The notes under the pieces were generated by a model that saw nothing but the letters and a program-made list of their open reading frames with translations, was not told the origin of the DNA and did no database searches. Made by a program: the position numbers and the translations under genes. A stretch of 43,595 nucleotides of DNA from Tubiluchus corallicola (taxonomy: Eukaryota > Priapulida > Priapulimorpha > Priapulimorphida > Tubiluchidae), in NCBI GenBank assembly GCA_030141605.1, contig JAQGDQ010001379.1, positions 1 through 43,595 on the forward strand, written 5' to 3'. Below, one piece after another: positions 42,310 through 43,595 of the stretch (position 1 is its first letter; each line of letters opens with the position of its first letter).

Positions 42310-42440
42310 AAAAAGGTTGTCTTGTTGCAAACGGGGCTTGCGCTAGCAGTACCGCTGTATAAAACTTCTGAATTTAAACTCCCGCGATGACTGTTTGGCG
42401 CAGCCATTTTGACAGTAAGTCGTTTGAAAGAAGTTTATAA
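42310..42440 (+). repeat. Dispersed repeat family B, copy 2
   Basis: Matches 895-1025 on the same strand (CTAGCAGTACCGCTGTATAA, ATGACTGTT, GCGCAGCCATTTTGA, GTAAGTCGTTTG). Confidence 0.6.
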
Positions 42441-42803
42441 AGCATTGCATAAAATGAATATAACAATAAAAGATAATCAGAGCATTTGTAGCACACATTT
42501 CACTAAGTAATGTAAACAAACGTTTAAATTACATTATGTCACCAATGAGATCAATAATGTGTTTTTGGTGAGCCAGTGGTGCACACTGGGATAGTAATAC
42601 AATCTTCATTTTTGATTATCCATGGTTATCTTCCTTTTAAAACTTTCCTTAGAAGACTTCTGCGAAATGTGTCAGTTTGCTTTTCTCGATTAATCGTTAA
42701 ACCCCAAGTTTCACAGCAGTATATAAATATGTTTATGTATATGTACATAAATATACATAACGTAAGCATTAAATAACCGAAGACCACAACGATTTTGTGA
42801 AAA
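42441..42803. other. No gene recognised
   Basis: GCCAGTGGTGCACACTGGGA at about 42573 is the reverse complement of a similar string near 1632-1652, perhaps another short dispersed repeat. No coding frame was recognised. Confidence 0.4.
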
Positions 42804-43175
42804 GTGTTTGCAAAGACTTTCAGAATTCGATGTGTTAATGCAAAAAATGCGCAATTTCGAGTTTTGCGAGTCGCCGACTGTTGCGGGACCGTCGACTCAT
42901 TTTTGTCAACGTTTCAGTTGCAAAATTTCGAATGTTTTTGTACAGCAGGGAAAGTAGCCCACCAAAGACTGGTCGTTGTCATCAACCAACACTTTCCTTC
43001 TGCCTTATTAGAGGCAAATGATATCATCATTTTGGGGGAACCCCGCCAGTTTTTCCAACAATCCTCTTCCAGAACGACAATTTCCCCCATTATTCGTTAC
43101 AGGGATAATTACAGCGATAGTTATTATCCAGTCAGCTGCTTTAGCAACATAATTGCAGATCTAGACCCACGATAA
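42804..43175 (+). other. Unrecognised 123-codon open frame in a higher-complexity block
   Basis: The frame starts MFAKTFRIRCVNAKN and ends IIADLDPR before TAA. It is the longest frame outside repeats, the Sp exon and the LINE fragment, and composition is balanced. I recognise no domain, signal peptide or splice signals. It could be a decayed exon, a regulatory block that happens to be open, or a small lineage-specific gene. Confidence 0.2.
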
Positions 43176-43221
43176 GAAAACGTTCTTACAGGTGAGAGAA
43201 TACACATCTCTCGGGTACAGT

Positions 43222-43447
43222 CAGGGCAGCTCTATCACTAGGCAAACTAGGCAGTTGCCTAGGGCGCTAAATTTTGCGGGGGGGCTCTCCAAGTTTTCCT
43301 TTAATTTTCAAGTTTAGTATAAATAATAACTTAACGTATATATAACTTAACGTATAACATATAATTATTATGTATAATTATAATATAACTGCTTTGCATT
43401 TTGTTTATTTGCTACACTTAAGACCTAACCACGTATTTATTCACTTA
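43222..43447 (+). mobile_element. Possible hAT-like transposon terminus
   Basis: CAGGGCAGCTCTATCACTAG followed by GGCAAACTAGGCAGTTGCC and TAGGGCGC resembles the CAG-starting ends and CCTAGGGC motif of some hAT elements. The other end is not in the window, so the target duplication cannot be tested. Confidence 0.3.
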
Positions 43448-43595
43448 ACCATGTAGTCTGCCGTGCTTTATACTATTCCTAAGTTATATAGGGGTGGCTG
43501 ACTCGATGACCATGTAGTTTGCCATGCTTTATACTATTCCTAAGTTATATAGGGGTGGCTGACTCGATGACCATGTAGTCTGCTGTGCTTTATAC
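43448..43595. repeat. 61-bp tandem repeat, runs off right edge
   Basis: ACCATGTAGT(C/T)TGC through GGGGTGGCTGACTCGATG starts at 43448, 43509 and 43570. The third copy is cut by the window end. Confidence 0.93.

Overview
This is an AT-rich, gene-poor piece of a eukaryotic and almost certainly animal genome. It has a spliced exon of a bilaterian developmental transcription factor, non-LTR retrotransposon debris, TTAA-flanked miniature transposons and very many long micro- and minisatellites. The protein is closest in memory to protostome Sp6-9 proteins. With the repeat style, this suggests a bilaterian invertebrate, perhaps a spiralian; I cannot name the species.

The one confidently recognised host gene is on the minus strand at 13643-14920. 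It is the terminal coding exon of an Sp6-9 (Sp8/Sp9-type) zinc-finger factor: 425 residues with the N-terminal Sp box, the Buttonhead box and three C2H2 fingers. A clear splice acceptor (14921-14939) precedes it, so the first exon lies at higher coordinates. A weak first-exon candidate is at 22461-22541, with a TATA-like box at 22587-22594 and a GTGAGT donor. If it is right, 14921-22460 is an intron of about 7.5 kb.

Layout. 1-405: 9-bp minisatellite. 1.2-9 kb: trinucleotide tracts, an 11-bp satellite (5.3-6.7 kb), a hexanucleotide-like tract (7.8-8.9 kb) and a GC-richer palindromic block (7.2-7.5 kb). 9.8-12.6 kb: several tandem arrays, one with a perfect CRE in each ~71-bp unit. 13-15 kb: the Sp gene. 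15-23 kb: putative intron with a two-part ~53-bp array. 23-31 kb: microsatellites, a tandem pair of CTCF-like sites, a LINE 3' fragment and 31-, 27- and 5-bp repeats. 31-37 kb: a second LINE remnant, a ~70-bp minisatellite and two piggyBac-like MITEs. 37-39.3 kb: CAG/CAA tracts and a 51-bp minisatellite. 39.3-43.6 kb: copies of dispersed repeats, a 133-nt hairpin, duplicated NRF1-like sites and a possible hAT terminus at the right edge. By rough addition about one third of the window is tandem repeat.

Between the repeats are unique, GC-richer blocks (about 4.0, 7.2-7.5, 20.8-21.1, 28.1-28.4, 32.0-32.3, 35.1-35.3, 37.7-38.1 and 40.4-40.6 kb). Several carry inverted repeats or recognisable factor motifs. 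They are the best candidates for cis-regulatory elements of the Sp gene, but that is inference: nothing here shows conservation. I saw no functional tRNA, rRNA or snRNA gene, no CRISPR array and no intact transposase or reverse transcriptase.
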